A stretch of DNA of 64,000 nucleotides from Frigoribacterium sp. CFBP 13712. GTDB taxonomy: Bacteria; Actinomycetota; Actinomycetes; Actinomycetales; Microbacteriaceae. Position numbers and translations under genes: made by a program. The notes beneath the pieces were generated by a model, which worked only from the letters and a program-made list of their open reading frames with translations, did no database searches and was not told the origin of the DNA. Positions 51,103 to 59,547 of the stretch are shown one piece after another. The stretch lies in assembly GCF_014842255.1 (NCBI RefSeq), contig NZ_JACYVH010000006.1:1-64000 (forward strand). The letters are read 5' to 3'. Within the stretch, counting starts at the first letter, position 1; each line of letters opens with the position of its first letter.

Positions 51103-52125
51103 ATGTCCAACGCAGCAGGCGGCAGAGGCCCCGCATCGACGGTCACGCTCGCCGACGTGGCGCGTGCCGCCGGGGTCTCCGTGGCGACGGCCTCGAAGGC
51201 CCTGAACGGTCGCGCCCAGGTGCGCGAGAGCACGCGGGTCAAGGTGCAGGAGGCCGCGGCCGCGCTGTCGTTCACCCCCAACTTCTTCGCCCAGGCGCTC
51301 AACTCGCCACGCACCGGCACCATCGGCATGGTCACCAGCGATCTCGACAACCGGTTCGTGCTGCCGGTGCTGCTCGGGGCGGAGGACGCCTTCGGCTCGG
51401 GCTCGCTCTCGGTGCTGCTGGCCGACGCCCGCGACGACGCCCTGCGCGAGCAGCTGCACCTGCAGACGCTGCTGACCCGGCGCGTCGACGGCCTGCTGAT
51501 CGTCGGGCGGACGACGAACCCGAGACCACCCGTGCCCCTGATGGCCGATGTGCCCGTCGTGTACGTCTACGCGCCGTCGACCGACCCCGCCGACGCGTCG
51601 TTCACGCCCGACAACGTGCAGGCCGGCCGCCTCGCCGCCGAGCACCTGCTGGCGACGGGTCGCACGCGCATCGCCCTCGTCAACGGCGAGGCCTCGTACG
51701 CCGCGGCACGCGACCGGGCCGCCGGGGTGCAGCAGGCCGTCGAGGCGGCCGGGCTCGAGCTCGTGGGCGGCACGTCGCTGTTCGGGCAGTGGGGCGAGGG
51801 GTGGGGGCGGGACTGCGCGCGCCTCCTCGTCCGGGGCGGCGAAGCGGTCGACGCGATCATCGGCGGCAGCGACCACATCGCCCGCGGCGTCATCGACACG
51901 CTGCGCGACGAGGGCGTCGGGGTGCCCGACGACGTCGCCGTGATCGGGTTCGACAACTGGGACCTCCTGGTGCGCGAGTCGCGCCCGACCCTCACCAGCG
52001 TCGACATGTCGCTCGAACAGCTCGGGCGGGCGGCGGCGCAGCACCTCGTCGACGCGATCGGCGGGGCGCCGTCGCCCGGCGTGGTGGCGGGGCCGGTGCG
52101 ACTCGTGGTGCGCGACTCGGCGTGA
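51103..52125 (+). CDS. LacI-family regulator of the arabinoside locus
   Basis: A 340-residue LacI/GalR repressor. The N-terminal HTH and hinge are VTLADVARAAGVSVATASKA and NFFAQALNSPRTGTIGMV; a periplasmic-binding-like sugar domain with PDDVAVIGFDNW follows. I chose the ATG at 51103 (MSNAAGG), because an upstream in-frame GTG would add 33 non-conserved residues that cover the operator. It is divergent from the importer operon and probably represses it by way of the operator at 51028. Confidence 0.93.
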   Translation: MSNAAGGRGPASTVTLADVARAAGVSVATASKALNGRAQVRESTRVKVQEAAAALSFTPNFFAQALNSPRTGTIGMVTSDLDNRFVLPVLLGAEDAFGSGSLSVLLADARDDALREQLHLQTLLTRRVDGLLIVGRTTNPRPPVPLMADVPVVYVYAPSTDPADASFTPDNVQAGRLAAEHLLATGRTRIALVNGEASYAAARDRAAGVQQAVEAAGLELVGGTSLFGQWGEGWGRDCARLLVRGGEAVDAIIGGSDHIARGVIDTLRDEGVGVPDDVAVIGFDNWDLLVRESRPTLTSVDMSLEQLGRAAAQHLVDAIGGAPSPGVVAGPVRLVVRDSA

Positions 52126-52237
52126 CTCGGCGGTCTGCACCCGACCCGCGCCTCCTGGGCACGCGCACGCCCCCTGCGCACGCACCCGCCTCCTGCGCAC
52201 GCACCCGCGCGAGGTTCGGCGGGTTCCCGTCACTCGC

Positions 52238-52259
52238 GGCGGGTCAGCGCTGACCCGCC
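52238..52259. terminator. 22-bp perfect palindrome between lacI and nagA
   Basis: GGCGGGTCAGC is followed directly by its reverse complement. It sits between two convergent genes and could stop transcription from both sides. Nearby, two direct copies of CCTGCGCACGCACCCGC lie at about 52170-52210. Confidence 0.55.
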
Positions 52260-52285
52260 ACCGATGACGGCGACCCGCCGCACCC

Positions 52286-53521
52286 TCACGACGCCTCGAA
52301 CAGCACCGCGCCCTCGGCCACGACCACGTCGGGCGACCAGTCGGCGCCGAGCACGACGAGATCCGCCCGGGCCCCGACCTCGAAGCGCCCGAGGTCGCCG
52401 CGGCCGAGCAGATCGGCCGGGGTGCGTGTCAGCGCGGTGACCGCCGCGACCGGGTCGACGCCCGACTCGACGGCGAGGCGCAGGGCGACGTCCTGCGTGA
52501 GCACCGACCCGGCGAGCGCGCCCGAGTCGGCGAGCCGCGCCTCCCCGTCCGAGACGACGACGTCGAGCCCGCCGAGGCGGTACGCGCCGTCGGCGCTGCC
52601 CGTGGCGCTCATCGCGTCCGTCACGAGCGCCACGCGCCCCGGGGCGAGGCGGAAGGCCGCGCGGGTGACGGCCGGGTGCAGGTGCACGCCGTCGACGATG
52701 AGCTCGAGCACGGCGTCGGCATCGACGGCCGCCAGCACGGGCCCGGGCTCGCGATGCAGCAGCGGGGGCATGGTGTTGAAGGCGTGGGTGAGCGCGCGGG
52801 CGCCCCGGCGGAAGGCGTCGAGGGCGCAGTCGTAGTCGGCCGCGGTGTGCCCGACGGCGACGACGACCCCCGCCTCGACGAGACGACTCCGGGCGTCGGC
52901 GGCACCGTCGAGCTCGGGCGCGATCGTGACCATCCGCAACGACCCGACCGCCGCAGCGAGCAGGCGGTCGATCGACTCGGCGGTCGGCGTCGTGAGCACC
53001 GTCTCGTCGTGCGCGCCCTTGCGCGTCGGCGCGAGATAGGGGCCCTCGAGGTGCGAGCCGAGCACGAGGGGGTCCGACGCCGCGAGCGCCGCGACCCGCC
53101 GGAGCGCCGCCTCCTGCCGGTCGATCGGCGCCGAGACGAGGCTCAGCACCTGCCGCGTCGTGCCGTGCCTGCGGTGGTGCGCGAGGGCGGGTGCGAGGTC
53201 GGCGTCGTCGTCGTACGAGATCCCGGCCGCGCCGTGCCCGTGCAGGTCGATGAACCCGGGGGTGACGACCCGGCCCCGCGCATCGATGGTGCGGACGCCC
53301 GCCGGAGGCTCGGCGAGAGACCCCGCACCGGTCCCGACCCCGGTCCCCACCTCGACGACGACCCCGCCCTCGATGCGCAGCCAGCCCGGCCGGCGCCCCG
53401 CCGAGTCGATCAGCACGGCGTCGTGCACGAACAGCGCATCCGCGTCGGCGCCAGCACCCACGTCAGCACCAGCACCCGCACCCGCACCGGCGCCAGCACC
53501 AGCACCCGCGTCAGCGGTCAC
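52286..53521 (-). CDS. nagA: N-acetylglucosamine-6-phosphate deacetylase
   Basis: A 411-residue amidohydrolase that deacetylates GlcNAc-6-P for NagB. GFIDLHGHGAAGISYDDD holds the metal HxH, and LEGPYLAPTRKGAHDE, AVGHTAADY, HAFNTMPPLLHRE and VTDAMSATG are all present. The GTG at 53521 overlaps the nagB stop (GTGA). The first 30 codons are a hexanucleotide array (Gly-Ala repeats, AGAGAGAG), so the functional start is uncertain; an upstream ATG at 53533 and an internal start are alternatives. It forms an operon with nagB. Confidence 0.93.
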   Translation of the reverse strand: MTADAGAGAGAGAGAGAGADVGAGADADALFVHDAVLIDSAGRRPGWLRIEGGVVVEVGTGVGTGAGSLAEPPAGVRTIDARGRVVTPGFIDLHGHGAAGISYDDDADLAPALAHHRRHGTTRQVLSLVSAPIDRQEAALRRVAALAASDPLVLGSHLEGPYLAPTRKGAHDETVLTTPTAESIDRLLAAAVGSLRMVTIAPELDGAADARSRLVEAGVVVAVGHTAADYDCALDAFRRGARALTHAFNTMPPLLHREPGPVLAAVDADAVLELIVDGVHLHPAVTRAAFRLAPGRVALVTDAMSATGSADGAYRLGGLDVVVSDGEARLADSGALAGSVLTQDVALRLAVESGVDPVAAVTALTRTPADLLGRGDLGRFEVGARADLVVLGADWSPDVVVAEGAVLFEAS

Positions 53522-54291
53522 AGCTCCTGCCATTCGGGCTTGTTCGCGTAGGCGAGGCGGTAGTAGTCGGCGTGCTGCAGCTCGCTCGCCGCGGCTTCGT
53601 CGACCAGCACCGTGACGCTCGGGTGCAGCTGGATCAACGAGCCGGGCACGCCGCTGCTGATCGGGCCCTCGACGGCGGCGGCCACCGCGGCGGCCTTGTT
53701 CGCCCCGAACGCGAGGAGCACGAGGTGACGCGCGTCGCGGATCGTCCCGAGACCCTGCGTGAGGCAGTGCAGCGGCACCTGGTCGATCGAGTCGAAGAAG
53801 CGGGCGTTGTCCTCGCGGGTCTGGGTGGTCAGGGTCTTGACGCGGGTGCGGCTCGCGAGGCTCGAGCCGGGTTCGTTGAAGCCGATGTGCCCGTCGGTGC
53901 CGATGCCGAGCAGCTGCACGTCGACGCCGCCGGCGGCGGTGATGGCCGCCTCGTAGCGCTCCCCGGCCGTGGCGAGGGTCGCGGGCGACGCGTCGGGCAC
54001 CGCGAGCAGGGCCGGGTCGAGCCCGAGCGGCTCGACGGCCTCGCGTTCGAGCACGGCGCGGTAGCTCTCGGGGTGCCCGTCGGGCAGGCCGACGTACTCG
54101 TCGAGCGCGAAGCAGCGCACCCCGCTCAGGTCGGCGCCGGCCGACGCGAGCGCTCGGTAGGTCGTGAGCGGGGTCGAGCCGGTGGCGACTCCGAGCACGG
54201 GTCGTTCGATGCGCGCGAAGCGACGGAGGATCGCGTCGGCGGCGAGACGACCCGCGGCCTCCGCGTCGGTGACGATGACGACTTCGGCCAT
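53518..54291 (-). CDS. nagB: Glucosamine-6-phosphate deaminase
   Basis: A 257-residue NagB that converts GlcN-6-P to fructose-6-P and ammonia, feeding PfkA-type glycolysis. GVATGSTPLTTYRAL binds phosphate, FALDEYVGLP has the catalytic Asp, and GIGTDGHIGFNEPGSSL holds the ring-opening His and Glu. The ATG at 54291 follows AAAGG. It leads the nagB-nagA operon, divergent from an AraC-type regulator. Confidence 0.96.
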   Translation of the reverse strand: MAEVVIVTDAEAAGRLAADAILRRFARIERPVLGVATGSTPLTTYRALASAGADLSGVRCFALDEYVGLPDGHPESYRAVLEREAVEPLGLDPALLAVPDASPATLATAGERYEAAITAAGGVDVQLLGIGTDGHIGFNEPGSSLASRTRVKTLTTQTREDNARFFDSIDQVPLHCLTQGLGTIRDARHLVLLAFGANKAAAVAAAVEGPISSGVPGSLIQLHPSVTVLVDEAAASELQHADYYRLAYANKPEWQEL

Positions 54292-54591
54292 GGCGGTCGG
54301 GCCTTTCGAAGCGAGGGCTGAGGCGTGGGCGGAGGCGAGAGCTGAGGCGAGAGCTGGGGCGAGGGGCGGGGCCTGGCGCCCGCCCCGACGCGCGATCCCT
54401 CGCCGCAGACGACGCTAGCATCGGCGCCCCGCGTTTTGGGGGCGCGCGGACTCGGCCCGGATGCGCGACCGTGGAGGGATGAGCCCACGCCCTGCGTGTT
54501 CGTGACGATGACCCCTCCGGCCCCGTCCTGATACATGCAGCCGCACGCCCCACCAGCGCGCGCTGCCGGACGCTCAGGACCAGGAGACACC
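54292..54591. other. 300-bp divergent control region of nagBA and the AraC gene
   Basis: No gene is visible. Next to nagB, 54310-54370 consists of hexameric G/A-rich repeats including two AGGCGAGAGCTG copies. GCGCCCC (54424-54430) and GGGGCGC (54439-54445) form a hairpin. The promoters lie beyond it but no strong -35/-10 pair stands out. Confidence 0.5.
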
Positions 54592-55593
54592 ATGACCAGC
54601 ACCTACACGCCCCACGACGCTCCCGCCGCCGAGCCCTCTCCACCGACGGGCGGCTTCGATCGATTCCAGATGTCGGGAGAGGATCTCGAGGAGGCGCGGG
54701 CCGGTCTCGAGACCAGTCTCGAAGGTCGCGAATTCCGCGCCCGACGTGCCGAGATGCCTTTCTCGTACCGATTCGCGTCGGCGGGCGACTCGCGTCTCAG
54801 CCTGCAGAGCGGGACGTTCCTCGCGCACATCCAAGGGGTCATCCCCTGGTCGAAGGACTACATCGTGTCGTGGTTCCGTTCGGGCGCGGTCACCATCGAT
54901 CACCCGGGCGGCCAGCTCAGCAGCGACGGTTCGCGGCCCTTCCTGACGCCGAGCGAGACGTCGTACTCGTTCACGATGACGCCGCACCGGCACGGCATCG
55001 TGCACTTCGGGGCGTCGTTCCTCGAAGACGTCGCGACCGAGCGCCACGGCGGTCCGCCGCAGCGCATCGTCTTCGACTACGCCGCCGTCCCCGACGCGGC
55101 GGCCCTCTCCGCCTGGCAGGCCGCGCTCGGCGCCGCGACCCCGCTGATCGTGGCGCCCGCGACACCCCCTCTCGCCCGGCACTCGGCGCAGGCGTCGTTG
55201 GCCGGGGCCCTGCTCGACCTCTTCCCGTGGCGGGCCGTCGACGTCCCCGAGGCGCTCCGCACCGAGCACACCCGGAAGCTCCGCCAGGCCGCCGAGTACG
55301 TGCACGCCTTCGCCGACCAGCCGATCACGGCGGGCGACATCGCCTCGGCGGCCGGCGTGCACACCCGCACGCTGCAGCAGCTGATGAGCCAGCACCTCGG
55401 ATCGAGCCCCACGACCTACCTCCGCCACGTGCGACTCGACCGGGCCCGTCAGGACCTCCTCGCGGCCGACCCCGGCTCCGACTTCGTGGCCGGCATCGCG
55501 CGCCGCTGGGGCTTCGGCAATCTGGGGCGCTTCTCCGCGGCCTACGCCGCGCGCTTCGGCGAGTACCCGCGAGACACGCTCAGCCGCTGGTGA
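54592..55593 (+). CDS. AraC-family transcriptional regulator
   Basis: A 333-residue regulator. The C-terminal third has the two-HTH AraC domain (PITAGDIASAAGVHTRTLQQ, then FVAGIARRWGFGNLGRFSAA, GEYPRDTLSRW). The N-terminal 230 residues form an effector domain of the AraC-ligand-binding-like type (RFQMSGEDLEEARA and FRSGAVTIDHPGG). The ATG at 54592 follows AGGAGACACC. Its divergent place suggests control of nagBA, but family members of this shape usually sense other metabolites. A 17-mer variant at 54687 is read as LEEARAG. Confidence 0.88.
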   Translation: MTSTYTPHDAPAAEPSPPTGGFDRFQMSGEDLEEARAGLETSLEGREFRARRAEMPFSYRFASAGDSRLSLQSGTFLAHIQGVIPWSKDYIVSWFRSGAVTIDHPGGQLSSDGSRPFLTPSETSYSFTMTPHRHGIVHFGASFLEDVATERHGGPPQRIVFDYAAVPDAAALSAWQAALGAATPLIVAPATPPLARHSAQASLAGALLDLFPWRAVDVPEALRTEHTRKLRQAAEYVHAFADQPITAGDIASAAGVHTRTLQQLMSQHLGSSPTTYLRHVRLDRARQDLLAADPGSDFVAGIARRWGFGNLGRFSAAYAARFGEYPRDTLSRW

Positions 55594-55776
55594 CGTCGGG
55601 AATCGCTCTCCTCACCCTCGCATGAATGCGTGCGCATAAACGATTAGGAGGTGCTTCCGCCGTCGGCGGAACCGGTTAGGCATGTCATACGGAGAACCAT
55701 GAATTACACTTGATCCCTGGCACGCCGTCGCACGTTTATCCGCGGCGCTTTTTCATTGTTTTTTCAGGAGACTCCG
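55594..55776 (+). promoter_or_regulatory. AT-rich leader of lsr2
   Basis: This 183-bp gap is the AT-richest stretch of the right half, with TTTTTCATTGTTTTTTC just before the lsr2 ribosome binding site AGGAG. A TTCCGCC-GTC-GGCGGAA hairpin lies at 55655-55671. AT-rich DNA is the expected target of Lsr2 itself, so autoregulation is plausible. Confidence 0.5.
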
Positions 55777-56112
55777 TTGGCCCAGAAAACACTCATCCAG
55801 CTCGTCGACGACCTCGACGGCACCCCCATCGCCGACGGCGAGGGCAAGACCGTCTCGTTGTCGCTCGACGGCGTCTCGTACGAGATCGACCTGAGCGACG
55901 CGCACGTCGACGAGCTCACCGAGGCTCTGGCCCCCTTCGTCGGAGCGGCGCGCAAGGCCGGGCGCAAGACCCCGGCCCGCACCGGCTCGACCAAGTCGAA
56001 CTCCGACGATCTGCAGAAGATCCGCGAATGGGCGAAGGCGAACGGGCACGACGTGTCCGACCGCGGCCGCATCGCCGCCACCGTCCGCGACGCTTACGAC
56101 GCTGCGCACTAG
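55777..56112 (+). CDS. lsr2: Lsr2 nucleoid-associated xenogeneic silencer
   Basis: A 111-residue Lsr2. Residues 1-60 form the N-terminal oligomerisation domain (IQLVDDLDGTPIADGEGKTV, SYEIDLSDAHVDELTEAL). A short basic linker follows, then the DNA-binding helix pair with the AT-hook-like RGR (96-98) in VSDRGRIAATVRDAY. It coats AT-rich minor grooves and silences foreign DNA. The start is a TTG, seven bases after AGGAG; this gives the canonical xAQKTxIQLVDD opening, while an ATG seven codons upstream would cover the ribosome binding site. Confidence 0.95.
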   Translation: MAQKTLIQLVDDLDGTPIADGEGKTVSLSLDGVSYEIDLSDAHVDELTEALAPFVGAARKAGRKTPARTGSTKSNSDDLQKIREWAKANGHDVSDRGRIAATVRDAYDAAH

Positions 56113-56116
56113 AACG

Positions 56117-56614
56117 GTGACTACGACATACGAAGTCGGCACGACGCTGGTCTACCCGCACCACGGCGCCGTCACGATCACCGACCTGACCACCAAGAAC
56201 ATCAAGGGCTCGCCCACCGAGTACATGTCGCTGCGCGTGCACACGAGCGAGCTGGTCATCCAGATCCCCACCGGCAACGCCACCGACATCGGTGTGCGCG
56301 AGGTCATCGACCAGGCCGGTGTCGAGCGCGTCTACGACGTGCTCCGCACCTCCGAGGTCGAAGAGGCTGGCAACTGGTCGCGTCGCTACAAGAGCAACCA
56401 GGAGAAGATGACGAGCGGTGACGTCTACAAGGTCGCCGAGGTCGTCCGCGACGTCTGGCGTCGCGACCAAGACAAGGGCATCTCCGCCGGCGAGAAGAGC
56501 ATGCTCGGTCGCGCTCGGCAGATCCTGGTCTCCGAGCTGGCTCTGGCGCTGAACACGACCTCCGAAGAAGCCGACAAGGCCCTCGAGGGCGTGCTCGCCA
56601 CCCCCGCCGGCTGA
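56117..56614 (+). CDS. carD: CarD-type RNA polymerase-binding regulator
   Basis: A 165-residue CarD. Residues 1-60 form the Tudor-like RNAP-interaction domain (VGTTLVYPHHGAVTITDL). The helical DNA-binding domain has the conserved Trp in NWSRRYKSNQEKM and VAEVVRDVWRRDQDKGISAG, near identical in pattern to mycobacterial CarD. It stabilises the open complex at promoters, mainly rRNA and housekeeping ones. The GTG at 56117 lies 4 bp after the lsr2 stop, so lsr2 and carD may be co-transcribed, although carD is usually autonomous. Confidence 0.96.
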   Translation: MTTTYEVGTTLVYPHHGAVTITDLTTKNIKGSPTEYMSLRVHTSELVIQIPTGNATDIGVREVIDQAGVERVYDVLRTSEVEEAGNWSRRYKSNQEKMTSGDVYKVAEVVRDVWRRDQDKGISAGEKSMLGRARQILVSELALALNTTSEEADKALEGVLATPAG

Positions 56615-56631
56615 CACGCCGCGTCCTGCGA

Positions 56632-56675
56632 AGAGGGGCGTCGCACCGCTGATCCCAGCGGCGCGGCGCCCCTCT
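56632..56675 (+). terminator. Strong two-part hairpin after carD
   Basis: AGAGGGGCG (56632-56640) pairs with CGCCCCTCT (56667-56675), and an inner CCGCTG/CAGCGG stem (56646-56661) sits in its loop. It terminates lsr2-carD. Two GGAGGCGCG words (56708, 56781) follow. Confidence 0.7.
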
Positions 56676-56796
56676 CCTCGTCCCCGGGCATCCCGAGGCG
56701 GAGCCTGCAGGAGGCGCGGCGCCCGTCCCGCAGGACGCAGCGCCGAAGACGAGGCGGACCCGGGGCCTGGTATCTGCAGGGGAGGCGCGGCGCCGG

Positions 56797-57864
56797 TCAG
56801 CGACGCGGCGGCGCCGTGGTCGACCCGCGATGGAACACGCTCGTGAAGGTCGTCGACTCGGCGGGTGCGCCGGCCAGCAGGTCGAGCAGCGCCCGGCCCG
56901 CCGCACGCCCCTTCTCGACCGCGGGCTGCCGCATCGTCGTCAGGTCGGCTGCGCGGGGGTCGTCGAGCCGGATGCCGTCGAAGCCGACGACGCTGAGGTC
57001 GCGCGGCACCTCGAGTCCGAGCTCGGAGGCCGCGGCGATGACCCCCGACGCGAGCAGATCGCTCTGGGCGACGATCGCCGTGGGGCGCTGGTCGGGGGCG
57101 ACGTCGAGCAGCGCCCGACCGGCCCGGTGCCCCTCCGACGTCCAGCTGCCCGCCGTGACCACGCCGCGGGCCCGGGGGAAGACCTCGCGGACCCCCTGGA
57201 GACGCTGCAGTGCGGTGTGCGTCGTCCCCGACGCGATGCGCTCGTCGGTGATCGGCCCGAGGGTGCGCGTGGGGCCGAGCTGGAGCGCGACCACGGCGAC
57301 GTCGCGGTGACCGAGGTCGTGCAGGTGCCGGGCGAGGGCTCGAGACGCGTCGACGTTGTCGAGACCGATGTCGAGCACCCCCTCCATCGCCCGCGCCTCG
57401 ATCGACACGACGGGGATGCCCCGACGACGCACGACGGCCACCGACTCGTCGAGCCGCAGACTGCAGCCGAAGAGCACGACGGCGTCGACGGGCGCGTCGA
57501 TCAGTCGCGACTGCTCCGGTCCGGTCTCGGTCAGCAGCAGCAGCGAGTTGTCGGCCGGGCCGGTGACGTCGGCGAGCCCGTCGAGCATCGCCACGTTGAC
57601 CGGGTCGCGGAACGCGTCGCTGAGACTCGACTCGATCACGGCGCCGACGATCCCCGAACGGCCGCGGCGGAGCGACCTCGCGCGCGGATCGGGCCCGCCG
57701 TAGCCGAGCTCGGCGGCGACGGCCAGCACGCGGTCGCGGGTGGCCGGCGAGACGGGCCCGGCCCCGCTGAAGGCCAAGGAGGCGGTGGAGGCGGACACAC
57801 CGGCCGCCTGCGCCACGGCGGCGAGCGTCGGCCTGACGGCGGCGGCCTTCTCTGACCGGGTCAT
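56797..57864 (-). CDS. LacI-family transcriptional regulator
   Basis: A 355-residue LacI/GalR regulator. The HTH is TLAAVAQAAGVSASTASLAF, the hinge is RARSLRRGRSGIVGAVI, and the effector domain ends in VVGFDGIRLDDPRAADLTTM. It is not adjacent to a sugar operon. The convergent carD and upstream GntR-like genes give no hint of target. It is probably a single gene. Confidence 0.9.
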   Translation of the reverse strand: MTRSEKAAAVRPTLAAVAQAAGVSASTASLAFSGAGPVSPATRDRVLAVAAELGYGGPDPRARSLRRGRSGIVGAVIESSLSDAFRDPVNVAMLDGLADVTGPADNSLLLLTETGPEQSRLIDAPVDAVVLFGCSLRLDESVAVVRRRGIPVVSIEARAMEGVLDIGLDNVDASRALARHLHDLGHRDVAVVALQLGPTRTLGPITDERIASGTTHTALQRLQGVREVFPRARGVVTAGSWTSEGHRAGRALLDVAPDQRPTAIVAQSDLLASGVIAAASELGLEVPRDLSVVGFDGIRLDDPRAADLTTMRQPAVEKGRAAGRALLDLLAGAPAESTTFTSVFHRGSTTAPPRR

Positions 57865-57901
57865 GGTGGTGCAGCCTAGCGAAGCCGCCGGAGAGAGCCC
57901 C

Positions 57902-58597
57902 CTACGGCTTGTCGGGAGCGAACGCGATGGAGAAGTCGGCCATCAGACCGGGGATCGCGCGCCATTCGCCGTAGTGCACGGCCGTCTCGATCTCGTCGAC
58001 GATGCGGGCGCGGAGATCGTCGGAGAGAGCGGGGGCCGCTCCGTGGACGCGCAGCGCCTGCTCGGTCGCGAGCACCGAGAGCGGGCGGACGACCTCGCGA
58101 TCGAGTCGAGCGGCCTCGTCGTCGTCGAAGAGGCCGAGCAGCGGGTCGGCGAGCTCGATGAGGCGGGCGATGTCGAGGGGCGTCTCGAGCCCGTGCCGGT
58201 CGCCGAGGGTCGCGGCGGGCCGCGGCTCGGGGAGGTCCTCGGCCTGGGCGCCGCGGGCCAACGCGAGCTCGATGGCCCCGCCGAGACGGCGCAGCAGGGT
58301 CGTCGTGCAGTACGCGGGCAGTCCGACGACCGCGTCGCGTCCGAACGGGGGGCGCAGCAGGACGCCGATCCGGCAGAGCACGTCGACCGACCGGCGCACC
58401 TCCGCGAGCGTGACGCCGAGCTCGTCGGCCACGGCCGCCTCGTCGAGCACGTCGCCCGGGGTGTGACGACCCGTCGCGAGATCCACCAGGAACACGTCTC
58501 CGACGAGGTCGACCACGGGCCGGGGGTCGCTCGCCTGCGGGTCGCTCGGGTGCGGCGCGGTCGGGTGCGATGCGGTCGGGGGCAGCGTGGTCGACAT
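57902..58597 (-). CDS. Divergent GntR-like DNA-binding protein
   Basis: A 231-residue protein with no assigned name that I recognise. Residues 40-85 (RHTPGDVLDEAAVADELGVT, then EVRRSVDVLCRIGVLLRPP) fit a GntR winged helix with unusual wing sequence, and the rest is helical (GAIELALARGAQAEDLPEP; AVHYGEWRAIPGLMADFSI). It looks like a distant member of the four other GntR paralogues in this window. The ATG follows GGAGGAACACC. A consensus-like sigma-70 promoter precedes it. Confidence 0.65.
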   Translation of the reverse strand: MSTTLPPTASHPTAPHPSDPQASDPRPVVDLVGDVFLVDLATGRHTPGDVLDEAAVADELGVTLAEVRRSVDVLCRIGVLLRPPFGRDAVVGLPAYCTTTLLRRLGGAIELALARGAQAEDLPEPRPAATLGDRHGLETPLDIARLIELADPLLGLFDDDEAARLDREVVRPLSVLATEQALRVHGAAPALSDDLRARIVDEIETAVHYGEWRAIPGLMADFSIAFAPDKP

Positions 58598-58653
58598 GGT
58601 GTTCCTCCGGGGTCTGAAGCGGATGGTCGGGCACCGATCGTGTCGGTGTCATG

Positions 58654-58682
58654 AACATATGTCGCATTTCACACTCTGTCAA
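58654..58682 (-). promoter_or_regulatory. Near-consensus sigma-70 promoter of the GntR-like gene
   Basis: On the - strand TTGACA (complement of 58677-58682), a 17-bp spacer and TATGTT (complement of 58654-58659) give one of the best promoters in the window. The palindrome ACATATGT (58655-58662) overlaps the -10 and could be an operator. Confidence 0.7.
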
Positions 58683-58732
58683 TACCGGGTCGCGGTCCGA
58701 TCGACGAAGCCCCCCTCCGCCCGGCCACCGCC

Positions 58733-58738
58733 TAAGAT
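58733..58738 (+). promoter_or_regulatory. -10 element of nucS, leaderless spacing
   Basis: TAAGAT ends 6 nt before the GTG initiator of nucS, so the start codon is the likely transcription start. Confidence 0.5.
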
Positions 58739-58744
58739 CGTCGG

Positions 58745-59440
58745 GTGCGTCTCGTCATAGCCCGTTGCTCAGTCGACTACGCCGGGCGACTCTCGGCCCA
58801 TCTGCCGCTGGCCACCCGCCTGCTCATGATCAAGAGCGACGGCAGCCTCCTCGTCCACTCCGACGGCGGCAGCTACAAGCCGCTCAACTGGATGAGCCCG
58901 CCCTGCTCGATCAGCATCCTCGAGGCCGACGCCGACCAGCAGGAGGCGGGGGTCGTCGAGCTCTGGAAAGTCACGCAGGCGAAGACCGCCGACATCCTCG
59001 TGGTCTCGATCCACGAGATCATCCACGACTCGAGTCACGAGATGGGCTTCGATCCCGGCCTGACGAAAGACGGCGTCGAGGCCGATCTGCAGAAGCTCCT
59101 GGCCGAGCAGATCGAGCTGCTGGGCGAGGGTCACACCCTCGTGCGCCGCGAGTACATGACGGCGATCGGCCCGGTCGACATCCTCGCCCGCGATGCCTCC
59201 GGAGGCGCGGTGGCGGTCGAGCTGAAACGTCGCGGGGACATCGACGGCGTCGAGCAGCTGACCCGCTACCTCGAGCTGATGAACCGAGATCCGCACCTGG
59301 CGCCCGTCACGGGCGTCTTCGCGGCGCAGGAGATCAAGCCGCAGGCACGCACCCTGGCGCACGACCGCGGCATCCGCACGCTGCTGCTCGACTACGACGC
59401 CATGCGCGGGCTGGACGACTCGCACTCGCGGCTGTTCTAG
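58745..59440 (+). CDS. nucS: NucS/EndoMS mismatch-specific endonuclease
   Basis: A 231-residue NucS, the actinobacterial replacement for MutS/MutL. It cuts both strands at G:T, G:G and T:T mismatches, with the beta-clamp. The N-terminal DNA-binding domain (1-110) has [20 protein letters not shown]. The C-terminal RecB-like nuclease has GPVDILARD (D145) and [13 protein letters not shown] (E159, K161), the catalytic set, followed by QLTRYLELM. The GTG start fits the leaderless promoter. It shares a control region with the GntR-like gene. Confidence 0.96.
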   Translation: MRLVIARCSVDYAGRLSAHLPLATRLLMIKSDGSLLVHSDGGSYKPLNWMSPPCSISILEADADQQEAGVVELWKVTQAKTADILVVSIHEIIHDSSHEMGFDPGLTKDGVEADLQKLLAEQIELLGEGHTLVRREYMTAIGPVDILARDASGGAVAVELKRRGDIDGVEQLTRYLELMNRDPHLAPVTGVFAAQEIKPQARTLAHDRGIRTLLLDYDAMRGLDDSHSRLF

Positions 59441-59547
59441 CGCGGCGGCGGACGATGTTCGCCGACCCCCTTGCGGAACCGGAATATGAGGGTAACATTT
59501 CTTATGACCCGCCCTCTTCTCCGACCCGCGACCTCCTGGAGGCTCCC

